From Nymphaea colorata (taxonomy: Eukaryota > Streptophyta > Magnoliopsida > Nymphaeales > Nymphaeaceae), in the NCBI RefSeq assembly GCF_008831285.2, contig NC_045143.1, positions 2,799,503-2,863,502 of the forward strand: a stretch of DNA of 64,000 nucleotides. The letters run 5' to 3'. The position numbers were made by a program, and so were the translations under genes. Below, piece after piece: positions 37,801-50,675 of the stretch. The notes below the pieces were generated by a model. That model was not told the origin of the DNA. It saw nothing but the letters and a program-made list of their open reading frames with translations, and ran no database searches. Numbering within the stretch: the first letter of the stretch is position 1; each line of letters starts with the position of its first letter.

Positions 37801-39802
37801 ATTCTCTCTTTCTTTCTTTCTTTTTGTGTGTGCATATTTAGTTTGGGTTGGTTAGATAAGATCTAGTAGGCACTGCATTAGTGTAAAACCATACTGTAAA
37901 TATTTAAAACTCACATCTAAGTCCACAAGTCGACAAACCACTGCCCTGAGAATATCATTCCTGAGGTATTCCCCGATTATGCCTCTTTCCAATCTTAGCA
38001 TGTTTTCCAGATAAAGAACATTGAACTGGAAAAAAAAATCAAAAATTTAGACCGAAATCATGAAAAAGCGTAAGGGCATAGTATCCTGTCATGGATAGAT
38101 CAGATAAAACGAATTTAGTACGTACATTTTTAGGCTCGTGCTTCTTAGGCATCCCATGGACAACTAAAGCTCCCAGCTTCAATGGTGCCTTAGGTACCAA
38201 GTGGATAATGCTTTCAAGTGCCATATGCACCCGAGGAAGTATCACTTCCTTTCTCGAGAGATATTCTGCAGTTTTCTCCATTAACTGATTTCTATCCAGT
38301 CCATTTATAACCAACCGTGTAGTGAAACTATCAAGAGACATTGATGTCAGTGACAGAGAAGTTGGAGGGAGAAAATTGCCGACAAGTTTAATCAAACATT
38401 CATCAACAAATCCACTGTTTGAAGCCGCCTTCATGCAAAAAAGAAAAACAGAAAAAGGATAATAACTAAATTAATTTGAATAAATTAACCAAATATAGTT
38501 ATATATTCACAAGACAGAAAGCCTATTTTACTTACCAAGTCAACAATGAACTGCACCCAAGCATCAGCTACGTCAGGTCCACAGTTCCACATGCTCATGT
38601 CAAATATCTGCAAACTTTCAGCAATTAAAAGATAATCCACTAAATTGGCCAACTAGAAAATTCAAAAGACATAAGTTCAAACTTGACTTACAAAACAGAG
38701 TAGTGACTTGTGGTAATTGTAATCGATTGATGAAATTGCTCCTGACAGGGCCCTTAGTGTCATCTAATGAAGAAAGTATGAAGATATTCAAGTTCTGAAA
38801 TGCAAAAGCTAAAAATAAAAACGCCTCAGGTACTCGCACTAGCACTGCGAACCAACCTACCGCAAGCATGCTCTCCTGAACCGGATCACTCGGATCATAA
38901 GTGGTGATTTCCTCTATCACTTGGTTGTATGGCGTTTTATCCCCCTGAATCATAAGAATTTAATCAACGTTAACATTTGATAAGTGTGACAATTCGTCCT
39001 GAACCAAACGAAAGGTGGATACCTATATCATCAATGCGGAAAAAAATAGACGGCCACGAACAATGCAGTTAAGAATCGAAATAATGGATAACATTAGAAC
39101 GCCATACCTGAATTACCATATAAACTAAAAGAAAAGGATCCTAGAGTCAAATAAGGTAACGTCAACAATAAATTCCCAAAACTATCAACCACAACAACCA
39201 CCACAGTGACAATAGTAATAGTAGCACCAGTTGCAGTATTCAACAGGACGCTGACTCAAGAAAAGAAGTAAAGGAAAAGTAACTGACAGCCTGGAGCGTC
39301 AATCTCTAGTAATTAATGCCCTAAAAATCTTAATTAAAGACCGACAGAAATAAAAAACCACCAAGAGCCAACCAAAAAATGTGGGAGCACCTGGATAACA
39401 ATTATCAGCATAAACCACGTAGAAAGCAAATCTGGGACAAAAACAAAAGATGCTTGAACCCAGTCAAGACCTTAATCCACCAAAAGAAACGAAATTCGGG
39501 ACGGAGTAACAGCAAAAGATGAGAATTTATATTTTCTCGCATAAACAACCTCACTGTAACAGTGCGATAAGAACAAAAAGAAAAGAGAGAAAAGCAAGGA
39601 AAAAACCCGGAACGACGACAGCAGGCAGCAATCAGGGTAACTCGTAAAACACATAATACCGAGATTAAAGGATTACCTGAGTGGCGAGGATCAAGGCCTC
39701 CCGAATCATAAAGGTCGCGTTGTATATCGCCTCTGAGTCGCTAATTGTGGCGTCAGGCGCCGGAGAAGCGGCCGGACCCTCGCTGATTACCTCCATCCCC
39801 AT
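34826..39802 (-). CDS. RRN3: RRN3/TIF-IA, RNA polymerase I-specific transcription initiation factor
   Basis: RRN3 binds RNA polymerase I and recruits it to rDNA promoters in the nucleolus. Fifteen coding exons on the minus strand: 39802-39677, 38944-38861, 38763-38692, 38607-38536, 38428-38126, 38025-37915, 37747-37634, 37468-37349, 36865-36797, 36641-36535, 36310-36227, 36110-36029, 35924-35805, 35682-35501, 35135-34826. Every junction is GT-AG and the joined frame is 1956 bases, 651 residues. Family blocks are DVADAWVQFIVDL, HMALESIIHLVPKAPL, NVLYLENMLRLERGIIGEYL, SKFAQFVMFYACSLDPEKCG, YLASYLSRARFLPSYFVA, AHQVFYSGCQAVIYVLCFR, VCLPSIVEEFL and LDMFFPFDPYLLKKSDRFI. The C-terminus is acidic (EEDDDSDISDVDTNDGDEGD), as in the family. 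ATG 39802 is followed by a second in-frame ATG at 39796. The exon 12 acceptor (end GGGGAG) is weak but required by frame. Confidence 0.95.
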
Positions 39803-42739
39803 GCGTGGCGATCTCCTGGACGAGAATAAACCCCTAAATTGATCGTTATACAACCCAAACCAACCGCAGGGGCCGGAAAGAGGCGGGAGGAAAGCGAGGG
39901 AACGAACGAGGAAAGAGAAGAGGAGGCGCTCGTTCAAACAAGAGAGCCAAGAGAATTGCCGCTTGACGGTTTAGGGTTTTCCTAGGCAGGGATGCGGGTC
40001 GGTCACAAGGTGATTCTAGACCCGACCTGACACTGCTAATCGAGGTTCGGGTTTTAAAAGTCTTTTGTTTGAATTTGTTTATTCTGAATTTACTTATCGA
40101 ATCAGGTCTGGATCTGTCCGTACTCTAGCTCTGTATCCAACCCAGTTCGGGCCGAACCGGTTTTCGATCTTTTCCCCGTATCGTCATGTGCATTTCAGAT
40201 CCGAAAGATAAATTCAAATCCAGACATATTGAATCTGCATTTTGGGTTTGGATATGGGTTCGAGACATTGATTGTCGATGGAATTCAAATCCAGACGGCA
40301 CTTAGCATTAAATCCAAATCCAAATCCAAGCAGTTGATGCAATTGCGTGCCACCGATGTTTAATTGCCTTTTTTTTTCGTTCCTCGCCATATTCTATTAA
40401 GATTTGTGATGGACTTGAACCCGAATAAATCCAAAGGTGAACCGGCCCAAAGTTTAGGAACAATTTGGCCTCGGAACTGGAAATGCAACTAGTTATAAGT
40501 TTAAAGTCGTAATCCTGTTAATCACATTCACATGGGAAATAACAAGCATTTAAAACATCATAAGTTCATATCCATATCCAGATTAACTATACCTGGATCT
40601 GTTCTTTCACACTAGTTTAAAACTCCAGTTATACCGGAAACCAAATCAGAACTTCATCGAATTAGATTGCTTCTTGAGCTACCTTGTTGGATCAAAGGAA
40701 CCATCCATATCCGTCTTATTTTAAGGATAAGCACAAAGCAATTCATATAATTTGGAAAATAAGGCTGCTGAATATCAAAAATCTTAAATCCAAATTCAGA
40801 TATCCTAAATCATAGAACTGAAATTTGCCTCTTGTAACTTATATTAGATTTCCGGATCATAAGATTTTTAAATTCATGAATTGAAACCAATCATCCCCTT
40901 ATAATTAGTTTCACATTAGAGGATAAATACGAGTTTATCTCACCACCAAATGTGGCCGTTAGGCGAATACATAGTAAAACTCCAAGCGAATCGGTTGCCA
41001 TTTTAGATCTTCAGATTGAAGGCACTCAACTCTCAAACGCACCGTTACTTCAATTGGGTCTCCATATGTGAGTTTTCAATCTTTGAGTGTTCGACCTCTT
41101 GCCTGATTTGGCAGGTTCGGGTTCACCAGAGGTGAAGCCACCCCACCTTCTCTGTCTCTGTCTTTAGACCTTAGGGCTGATTCGAAGCCTCCCTTCAACT
41201 CAAAATATAACGCGTATTACCAATTAAAGTTTAGTGGAGTAACAACCACTAGAATATTTACAATCGCATGCTTTCAATGTAACAGAAGATGGCAAGGTCA
41301 CGTCCAGGTTTGATTAACATTCTCGTCAGCGTGGGTAGAAGCCAAAGTCGGCAATGGGAAGACTCTACAGGGTCTCATTGGTTTGCCTACCAGACCTTCA
41401 AAAGCAGAGATGCAACGTCAGTTTCTCTTTTATCAAAGACACTAACATTCCCTTGTTAAGATCGAGAAGCTTGGTTCATTTCTCAGTTGGCATGTACACC
41501 CACACTCTACACCCAAGGTGAAACTTACAAGCGTTCCCTGTAAAATGTGGGAGTTCGGTGCGGAAGTCCGCTGGGCCTGGACATACTAATGTCGGTTCAG
41601 GAGGCTAGGAAAGCAGACCCTGTGAAAGTAGGGAATCTTCTTGCTACCATCACCAGTAATGGGCTGGCCCGGCTGGGCCATCTTCTGCAGACGCAGCACT
41701 GTGGCAGAACGATCAGTAATTCAACCTGCAACGAATAATGAACTGTTAACAACAATTTTACAGCTTATATGGTATGATATTTGAGTCTCCGTAAGAAAGG
41801 GACAAGAAACAATAACCCCAGGACTAGCAACAATTACTGAAGAGATGCTAGATAACCCTTAACAGGAACAAGAATTTCCACTTTATATTTATCATTCTCA
41901 TATAGCTGGGAATAAATGATGAACACGAGGACAAGATAATTGTTTCATATACACATAAATGGATATATGCGTGCCCACATACTTAAGGCCTTTCAGAGGC
42001 AACTTGTACCCTTCAAAGTCCTGGAAAAACCTTTAAATAGAAGATTACAGAGTAGAGTGGAAGTAGCACGGAGAATTTCCTTGAAACCTCACAAAAGCAA
42101 TTCCTGTGTGCACTGCGCAATTTTTCAGTTAGTGTAATCAATTGCAGAGTTATTTATCATTTCAGCTGCAGGTAAACCTATAGTTCATTAATTGGCTGAA
42201 AGTTTAAAAACGATAAAGTCTTAACACTGTTTTCTCTATCAAGGGAACATAGGTCAGCTAGTTCACCAATAAAGGGCAAAAACATTAACTTGTGGCTTAC
42301 ATGTGCGGTGAAAATAGATTAACAAAAGCAGATAATTGAATGCAATAGCAGAAAAGTTGGTCCAATAAGTGTGTAATACGAACAGCCAATATAGGAGCTA
42401 GTGTGTAAATAAGTGATAATTTGTTATTTTCACTTTTCAGTTTACCTTTTCTTTTACCACATCATTCGAGTATAACTAGACAGAAGTTTGTGTACAACAG
42501 TTTTAATCTGCTAAAAATTTGGCAACACAGTCACAATAGGACTGGATTTCGTAGGTGCACATATCAATAATTTCCTAAAGATAAATAAGCAGAGAAGCAA
42601 CTGGGGAAAACTTTCTGCTCCATGAGGAAGATGAAACTCTCCAGTTGTCACGTAAAATACTAAAACAATAAACAGACAAAAACATTATGATTCAGAGTTA
42701 AAGACATTTCTGAAATGAGCATGACAAAGAAAGCACCTT
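39803..42739. other. Space between RRN3 5' end and RH58 3' end
   Basis: About 2.9 kb. It holds the RRN3 promoter (39803-about 40000), then sequence rich in gggttcggg and aatccaaatcc words (40000-40340) that looks transposon-derived, and the RH58 3' flank. A conserved-looking acceptor on the minus strand near 41726 may mark an intron in the RH58 3' leader. No gene is supported. Confidence 0.55.
40015..40335. repeat. Probable transposon-derived sequence
   Basis: Repeated short words of the gggttcgggtt and ccaaatccaaat type, characteristic of the subterminal parts of plant hAT-like and LTR-derived repeats. Ends are not definable. Similar composition occurs in TBL29 intron 4. Confidence 0.3.
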
Positions 42740-45700
42740 TTAGTCAAAAGTTATCTCTTCACATTTAAACATCAACTCATTTTCATATCTCTGCAATACA
42801 AAACGCTCCTCTGGTACTGTAAGCGTGGTGACAATGCTTTTCTCGTCAGAGAACGGTCTTCGGCCAGTTCTTCCAGCCCTGTGAAGGTAATCAATTGCTG
42901 TTCTAGGCAGATCAAAATTGTAAATGTGGGTAGTTTCTGGCAGATCAACACCTCTGCTTGCTATATCTGTTGCAACCAGCAAGCAACCACCTTGTCTTGC
43001 ATCCTGAATGAGCAAATAAGCCATTAATTGTGATTGAGCGGTTTAAAAACCAACCTTCAAGTTGCTGAAATCAAACCAAACCAGCTGGTATGCTCATGCA
43101 ATTACTGCATGTGAATCCAACTCAGTTAGAAACTGTACGAAAACCAATCAAGCAAGCTATATTTTAGGTGTACATTTTTTGTTGGCATGCAGACCTGATG
43201 GCATCATTCTAAATTGCCAACTTAATATTTACACAAGAAACTAAAAGGAAGGAATAGAAGAATCTCAGTAACTCAACGATGAAACCATTTGAGGCAACAA
43301 AAACCAAGCAAGCGAACATGAGAGATCAAGTTTAAGCCCTTTGAGCAGCAAATCTTGATTGAAGCCACAAAACAAGTCTCTTTCTGGTGTAACTATCAAG
43401 CAGGCAACTTGAATATCCCATGTTGATGTATGAAGTTCCTATCTACCCTAATGCTTTTTGTCAAAAACATTGATACAAGTAGTTGCAATTGCTGATACAA
43501 GTTTCTATTATGAATATTACGTCACTTATTGATAAATCTCACTGGTTTCAGAAGAAATTTTTTTTAGTATGAAAAGGAAAAAAGAAACTAATCAAGTAGA
43601 AAAAAGAAACAAAAGGGAAAATGTGCTATCAATCGAGATACACCAAATCAAGAGGTCAAGCTCAGGAAATTCACCACCTAATCATTTATAATTTATTCAA
43701 CTTTATTGAACTTATTCAATGTATGAGAATAGTATGCCTTTCAAGCATTATGTAGAGTTTTCAGATTTTCAAAGCCATTCTTGATCTGTGGCTTTATGGC
43801 CTATAGATCATCTAAAAAGTACGAAACAGAAGGATACTTACAGATAGTGAAGCTGCCCGTGCATTAAAATTTGTCTCTTCATCAAGAACATGAATCTCTG
43901 TTCCTTCAGTGCATGCAGTTCTAAGAAATTCAATGATGCTTGTTGAAGTAGGGGGTTTTCCTGCTTTCTTTGACTTCTCAGACTGGGCAATGGCTAAATA
44001 TAAGTTAAAGAAAAGCAAAGTGCATTTTGCAATAAAATATTCTGTTGCTGCTGCTACTACGTAGGCAGAAAAATATCACTAGTTACAAGCTCCCGTACCA
44101 AATGAACTAGAAGCAATGGTAAGCAAACCATTGTTGACTCTCAAATCTAGCTAACATTCTATTGCCAACAAACCCAACTTTCACATCTACATATGTGGAA
44201 GTGTGAACATGTTTGGAATATGAATTCCATACTACATCAGCTATTCAATGTGGTCTTACAGAAACAATAATTCATATTCATGCTTAGGATTCAAAAATCA
44301 GGCAAGCTCCGGAGCAAGAAAATATGAAATTTTTTGTACTATACAATCTTACAGAGTTGCATTATGAGAAACAAGATGATGCATCAACCTGCTCAGCAAC
44401 AAAAATGATGCAAGACGTAGGTTGATCAATCTTTAATAAGCGTAACAACACATCAAGCTTGGCATCCTTTCTGCAAGACTAAACAATAAAATAAGATATT
44501 AGCAAGCTGTGAAACTATTTTTAGTCTTTAAGAAAATACCACCAACACAAAGCTGGACAAACTACTGTATATGCCCATATATTAAAGAAGCAAAGGACCC
44601 ATGTGAAAACATGGGATTAATAAACAAAAAGCTAAGGGAGATATTGAAAGAGATTATTCAAAGGCAACCACTTGTTTTTCTCTCTTCTCACCACAAATCT
44701 ATGGCAAAGACGAAATGGCATGGGCTCAACAGGATGAACATGTATATGGACCACATCACGCTGCCACAACCACAAAATACCAGATATCAATATAGTGATT
44801 CCTTAAATAGATAGGCAGCAATGAAGTGACAAACAAAAAAAATCTCTTAAACAAACCTTGGTCCATTTTTGCTGAATGCATTCAGATAGAAAGTGATTGT
44901 GCTGAGGAATAGATGCACTTGCGAAGATGGTCTGGCGGTTGTCAATGGTCGAATATGATGTCAAGAGTTTTCGAAGAGAGTAGACTTGCTTTGACGAATT
45001 AAACATGAAATCAACCTATCAATATGGAGAAACATGATTGCAAATTTTTTTTTTTAATTTAATGCAAGAAACAAGCCATTCTTTCCATACCACAGAGAAA
45101 AGCTTGGGGTAAAGCAAGGGAATTTTATCAATAGGTTGGTAGATACATATACACACAGAAAAAGTAAGAAAATGAAACAGAATAAACAAATTGAACAAAA
45201 GATTGAGCAATTATAAGAGGTGCTTGTGTCAGTATATGTAGATAAAATCATCAATACACACACTTAATGACAACATATACTTAGCTCAGGTAAGATAAAC
45301 AATGTTTTAAATCAAATAATCAAATTAACCTAAAAATACTAAAGAAAATGTGACTAAAGATTAGTGACCTCGTCAACAACCAAAATCTGCAATGCTTCGA
45401 GCTTAAATGTTCTCTTCTCAAGCATTTGAGACAAGCTTCCAATTGTTGCAACCACTATTTCAGGAGGCTCCGCCTGCAAAATTCTAGATAGGTAAACATA
45501 TTAAGAAGCAAGGAAATATATCTACTTGCTATGCAGGATAAATGTGATCAAACATAAAAGAATATTACTGGCAAAATTTATGAATTTCAACATCTAAGCA
45601 GAGTTTGTAGAGTGAAGCTACAGTAGAGAACCTTTAACCAACTTCGATGCCTTCTGAGAGTTCCCCCATCCAGAAGAGCCATAACAGTGCAACTTTTCTC

Positions 45701-48339
45701 TTCCAAGCTACAACCCAGAGGTTTTGCTGCTAACATCCGAGCAACTTTAGTAACCTAATCCAGAAATACAATTGTTAGGAAAAAAAGGCATAGTTTCATG
45801 TATGGATATAGCAAACCCACTAATATCTTTTTCAAACATGAAGATCTTACTTGAATACCAAGTTCCCTCGTTGGCACCACAATAAGTGCTTGGACAGATG
45901 ATCCATGTAAATCTATAGTTGCAAATATTCCCAATAAGTATGCCAACGTCTTTCCTGAACCTGTCTGAAGGGCTTTGAATGTATCAACATGCACATACTA
46001 ATGAAGTTTAAGAAGATACATATTGATGAACAGCTTGCTAATAAACAAGATTGACTCAGCAGTTGGAAAATATTATTCTTAGCAAACAACTATTTCACAT
46101 ATAAATATGTACTTCCTAATTTTATTTGCAAATATGGCATGAGGAGAGGAACTTAGCTACATATACCTATCTAATTTGACAAATCAATTTCCTACTTTTG
46201 TTAGAATACTTTCAGGTTGCACCTAAAAACAATAGTTCTGGTTCTCTCTATTTACGTTAAATAATTCTGACCTCATCCTGCACAATCTATTTTTTTCTTC
46301 TTTTTTTTCCTTTTCTTGGTCAAGAGAGGCAGAAGAGTCCCTTTCCAGAGTTTTCTTTTATTATTTTGAAACATACAACCTATAAATTTCATACAAGACA
46401 TGGATACCTCGCACGCATACGTGTAAGTATATTGAGCACACACACACACACACACAAAGAGACTACACCGGTGAAAACAATTACCACATACAGCCATTTT
46501 GAATGTAGAAGGAGCTGATATAGTAGACCAAAACTAACAGTGACCAGCTACTTACCAGAAATCACAACTCCTTGAAACTTATCCTTTTCAAACACTTGGT
46601 TAGAAGACATTGGGTTTCATGAAAATATTTATCCTTTAAAGGCTGTGAGGCCATTGGAGCTTCATGAGAAAACAATCTTTTAAAGGCCTCCTTTTGGAGA
46701 ACTCAAATGATAGAATGGAGAAGGTGAAGTTTTAAGTTGGTGAGTCAGTTACATGAAACATCTATCTTGAAAGAAACTTCTGTAGCAGCTCAAACAACAA
46801 ATTCCAGTCATATAGAACTCATTCACATGCTATTGGTCCACAAAAAATACGATAAGCATTCTTGCATATAATCTGGTCATGATTCCAGGTGGCCTTGTAG
46901 TGAAACTACTCTTTCTCATTATTTCCTCTGTTCAGCTTCAAAAAATACCAAAAGCATGCATCCGTAGACAAATGCATAGACAAAAGTAGTTAAGACTAAT
47001 TCAAATGACTAGAAGGTATGTTCAGCAAAAGAAATATTATTAGCAACCTGAGCATGAAGAATGCAATCACGCCCAGAAAGAAGTGTTGGCAAAGCTTGCT
47101 CTTGTATATCTGTAGGAATAACATATCCAATCTCTTCTGCTCTGTAACAAACGAGTAAACCCTATAAATTAACTAGTTCATTCTATCACGCCATTGCCAA
47201 GTGGTAAGCATATAACAATGTACCAAATTGCAGTTATTCCGAAATAATTGTACACATAGCCCATAAAGCCCACCTTGAACATAGCTAATAGGAAGACTAA
47301 CCGTTCTGCGGTTAACGTTCCTATGCTTGCAACAGATAGGTCAGAAACATGGAAGTAGCACGTAACAGAAGCTAAATAACGGACTGTGACGTAATCTTTC
47401 AAATACACCGACACATTAATTTCAGAACTATGGGGCCATTATAAGAGTATAACCTAGTGAGTCGTGGAATGAACATGGATACATTCGCTGATTGATTTGA
47501 TTTTGATTGTCTGCTAGGAGCCTAGAATCCTCGTTTCAATTGGAAATGGCGAAGCATACGTTCACATAGTCAAGGAGATACATTTGCTTTTTTCTTCCCT
47601 TCTCAAACGAACAGCTAAGTTGCTCCGATAAGTAATTATTCTTACCAAAACCGGCAATTTGTTTGAACCATTTGTTTGCACGTTTCGAGTGAGATATACA
47701 TATGCAAGTTTCGAGTGAGATAAGCATATGCACGTTCCGAGCAAGAAACTGTATAGGAGTTTAAGCCTCCTCTGCCATATAGTACACCGGGGAGAACAGA
47801 AACTGCACTAACAAGCCAAACGAAACGTGTATAGAATGGGCATTGGCTAAAAGGAAAAACCAGCTACCCAGTGGTAATCCAATATAGACCACTGTCAGTG
47901 CGTCCCAAGTGGCACTTCCATGTTCAAGTACTTCTTTCATAACTTCTTCCGTATTACAGGTTTCTCTCGGTAATTACATAAGGATGTCTTCAATTACATG
48001 AGAAAAATAACACATCGGAAAATAATTACCCATTTCGAAATTCAATGTTACTCGTTAATAAAAAGGATGGAAGAAGGGAAATTACCTCTGCAATATGTGA
48101 AGCGGGACGCGTCCACTGCACAACTCTTTGATCGTCACCCTCGCCTTCGATGATACCGCCCCCTCTTTTGAAGTTTCCGCTGTTTGGGTCGCTTGGGAAA
48201 GACGTAGTAACGACGACTTGCTTCCATTCCATGACGATGGGCTCGTATTTTGGGAAGGCCAAGCGAAAGGAAGATGAGGTGTTCGTTGGACCGGTGCCCA
48301 AGTGAAATAAGGAAAGGGAGAATGGAGTACAGGCGCCAT
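42740..48339 (-). CDS. RH58: DEAD-box RNA helicase 58, chloroplast-type (RH58)
   Basis: Ten coding exons on the minus strand: 48339-48086, 47141-47048, 45964-45851, 45754-45632, 45473-45369, 45015-44857, 44760-44692, 44478-44389, 43982-43842, 43003-42740. The joined frame is 1413 bases, 470 residues, against 472 recalled for Arabidopsis RH58. ATG 48339 opens with [20 protein letters not shown], Ser/Pro-rich and low in acids, like a plastid transit peptide. Helicase motifs in order: [11 protein letters not shown] (Q-like), AQTGSGKT (I, about 115-122), PTRELG (Ia), DEVD in place of DEAD (229-232), SAS in place of SAT (III), TDIASRGVD (V, 395-403) and HRAGRTGR (VI, 424-431). Both substitutions also occur in the Arabidopsis protein as I recall it. 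A longer frame from 48448 through exon 1 is out of phase with exon 2 and is rejected. Substrate RNA is unknown. Confidence 0.93.
46430..46456. repeat. (CA)n microsatellite
   Basis: A CA run in RH58 intron 2 (45965-47047). The rest of that intron shows no gene. Confidence 0.85.
47678..47750. repeat. 26-bp tandem repeat, nearly three copies
   Basis: Units gcacgtttcgagtgagat followed by a catat-type end are repeated at about 47678, 47704 and 47730, the last one degenerate and partial. It lies in RH58 intron 1 (47142-48085). Confidence 0.8.
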
Positions 48340-50675
48340 TTTCACAACGCTTTACCAGAGAAGTCGGTTCGCGCCTTCGCAGATAACGGCAGGGACTCTG
48401 AACGGGTTGGATTGAGAGAGCCTGAGACGATGCTGGATCCACTTTCATCGGACAGGATACAGGGGCTAGTGCAGCCGCCGTGTTTACCGTCTGTTCCCAA
48501 ATTTGGGTGCATATGTCTGATTCACAAAATTACATCATATCCGTTCTTAAGTGTTTTTTTTATTGATAACTACGGCTCCCATTATACATTGGCAGTCAGT
48601 GTTTGTTCACCCGCTACCATCCTTTCTGTTTCATTTCTTAATTTAGTTCTAACATTTTATGCATTTTTATAACAAGATTTTATGAGTTACCTTTTTTCAA
48701 TTATGCATTGGTTTTTTACAATGTATTATATATTTAGTTTGTTTTGTTGATTATTATTTTTTCATATCATTCATTTTTTAGTTACTTGTATTTTAGACTA
48801 TGATTAGCTTTATGAAATATGACTTAAATTAACATTTTATTTTAGGTGTTAACTTGTTTAAAGTATTTTTTACTCAATAAGTTAAGTCCTTTCATTTCGT
48901 TTTCTTTGCCCAGCTAAACAAACTGATGATTTTTTTACAGTTTCTTTTTATTTTCTCTCATTCCAATCCAAATATGCTTTCACAATTGTCCTTTTCCTTT
49001 GGTTTTACACTCCTTCCCTTTATCTCCTTTTGTTTTATTTTCATTTACATCGTTTATAATAATTTCATTTTCATCCATCCAAACACAATGTAAATTCAAA
49101 ACTCTACTGCACCAAGAGATTGTCTCCACCAAAATCCTACCATCTGAATCCTTGGACGTCAACGAGGGGTCTGCAGTTCCCTATTAATGAAAGGTAAATA
49201 AGAACGGTCATTTTATACTCATGGTGAAACAAAACTTCCATCAAATTATAATTTTGGTAACATCCATATAGAAAAAAGGCTGCCTGTACAGAAGCTCGGA
49301 CCAGTCAACGATCCGAATCATCTTCCCAACTCATAAACTCTGTCTCCCAAGTTGTCCTCCCCTGCTTTACGTGAACAAGGTTTATTTATGATCATTCTTT
49401 GGAATGCTTATCACGTAAAGAGTTAAATAAACATCTAAGATGCTGTTGTCTTAACTAAAAAAAAGACCGAAAAATGTTAGCGACAATGAGTGCGACAATA
49501 GCCATGAGGTACGAATCATTTACCGTCTAAATGAGTGTGACAATAATCACGAGACTCCAATACCAAATTCCTTAAGTACAAACATGTCACCAAGTTGTGT
49601 TGCGCCCTTTGAGCAGGGTTGTGCTACGCCCTTAACCTAAGATATTTTAAATTGCGGGTTACAAATAAAAAGACCCCGTTAAGATCCGTAGATTCTGATC
49701 GGAGGGAAAGGGCGGGGGCCCGATTCGCACCGCCGATCTCAAGTCCGCGCGGGAACCAAAGGCGGGAGGAGAGAAAGACACAGGGGAAGGGTTTCTTCCT
49801 CACCAGACCACTGGCACTGCCGTTCTCCCAGCAATTGTGCTGCCCGGAGCTGCTGGCCATTTGCCGCCTGAATTCCCTCTTCTCTAACGAGGTTCCTTCT
49901 CTCCCTCTCGATATTTGTTGCGTCTCGAGAACAGAGGCCGGAGCACAGCCCCCAAGGCCCTCCCCCTCCCCTATCTGTTGCGTCTAGAGAAGACGGGCGT
50001 CACAGCCCTTAACCTCCTCCCTCCTCTCTCTGTCGCGTCTGGAGAAGAGGGGGCGTCGCAGCCTCCCTCTGATCATCTCCCTCCGCTCCCTACTGCGCCT
50101 GGAGAACGGGGGTTCTTCGCCTATGTGCAGGTAGAAGCCGGGAACGGGAGATGAATATCCGGACGCAATAGGTTTAGGTTTGTTCACCTACGTTTAGCGT
50201 TTGATGTGTGTTTCGATCTTCGCTCCTCATGGCCGCTGAAGTCGGTAGGGACTGCCGGCGGTGTTCTGTTTGTCTTCTTCTCGTCTATCCATTTTTTATG
50301 CAAAGCTTTCACGGGGCTTCTGTTTAATTCGGTGCTAGATGCTTAGCGGGGCGTGTATGTCGTGCATTCGACAGGTTGAAGATCGGATCTGATTCAGACG
50401 CTCGCCATAACCCGATCCACTCGCGGTCTACATTTTTAAACCATGCCCTAATCGGCCGGCCCAGAAACTTGACCCCGACACCGAGCCAAAGAAAAGAGCG
50501 GGAGAACCAGAGAGTGCCCGCAAGGTTGCGGGTGCGGCAGTTGCTTGTATCTGTGAGCCCTGTGTCTCTCCTTTCTCGTTCCCCCCCGCAGCGCAAACGC
50601 GAAAGTCCGGGCATCGGTAAGTACGTAGTTCGCTTCCTCAGGTGGTTCAGAAGCAGGGAATAGAAGGAAGAGAAA
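48340..50675. promoter_or_regulatory. Head-to-head intergenic region between RH58 and NAT10
   Basis: About 2.3 kb between the start codons of two divergent genes, so it carries both promoters. The centre (48540-49480) is AT-rich. The NAT10 side (49680-50670) is GC-rich and contains a degenerate tandem repeat (49915-50130). No TATA box stands out on either side. A repeated gagtgtgacaata word occurs near 49486 and 49531. Confidence 0.5.
49915..50130. repeat. Degenerate GC-rich tandem repeat, about four copies of 55-59 bp
   Basis: The core gttgcgtctagagaag (variants gcgtctcgagaac, gcgtctggagaag, gcgcctggagaac) recurs near 49919, 49979, 50034 and 50093. Each is followed by a G-rich piece and a CT-rich piece. 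It lies about 0.55-0.75 kb before the NAT10 start codon, so it may be promoter or leader sequence. Confidence 0.7.

Noticed and set aside
48086-48448. 121-codon frame across RH58 exon 1 starting at ATG 48448
   Set aside because: It shares the donor at 48086 but is out of phase with exon 2. The other frame gives [17 protein letters not shown], which matches the RH58 family and joins in frame.
49619-50154. Open frames of 122 and 79 codons in front of NAT10
   Set aside because: They follow the GC-rich tandem repeat, are Pro/Arg-rich and show no family resemblance; more likely promoter or leader DNA.
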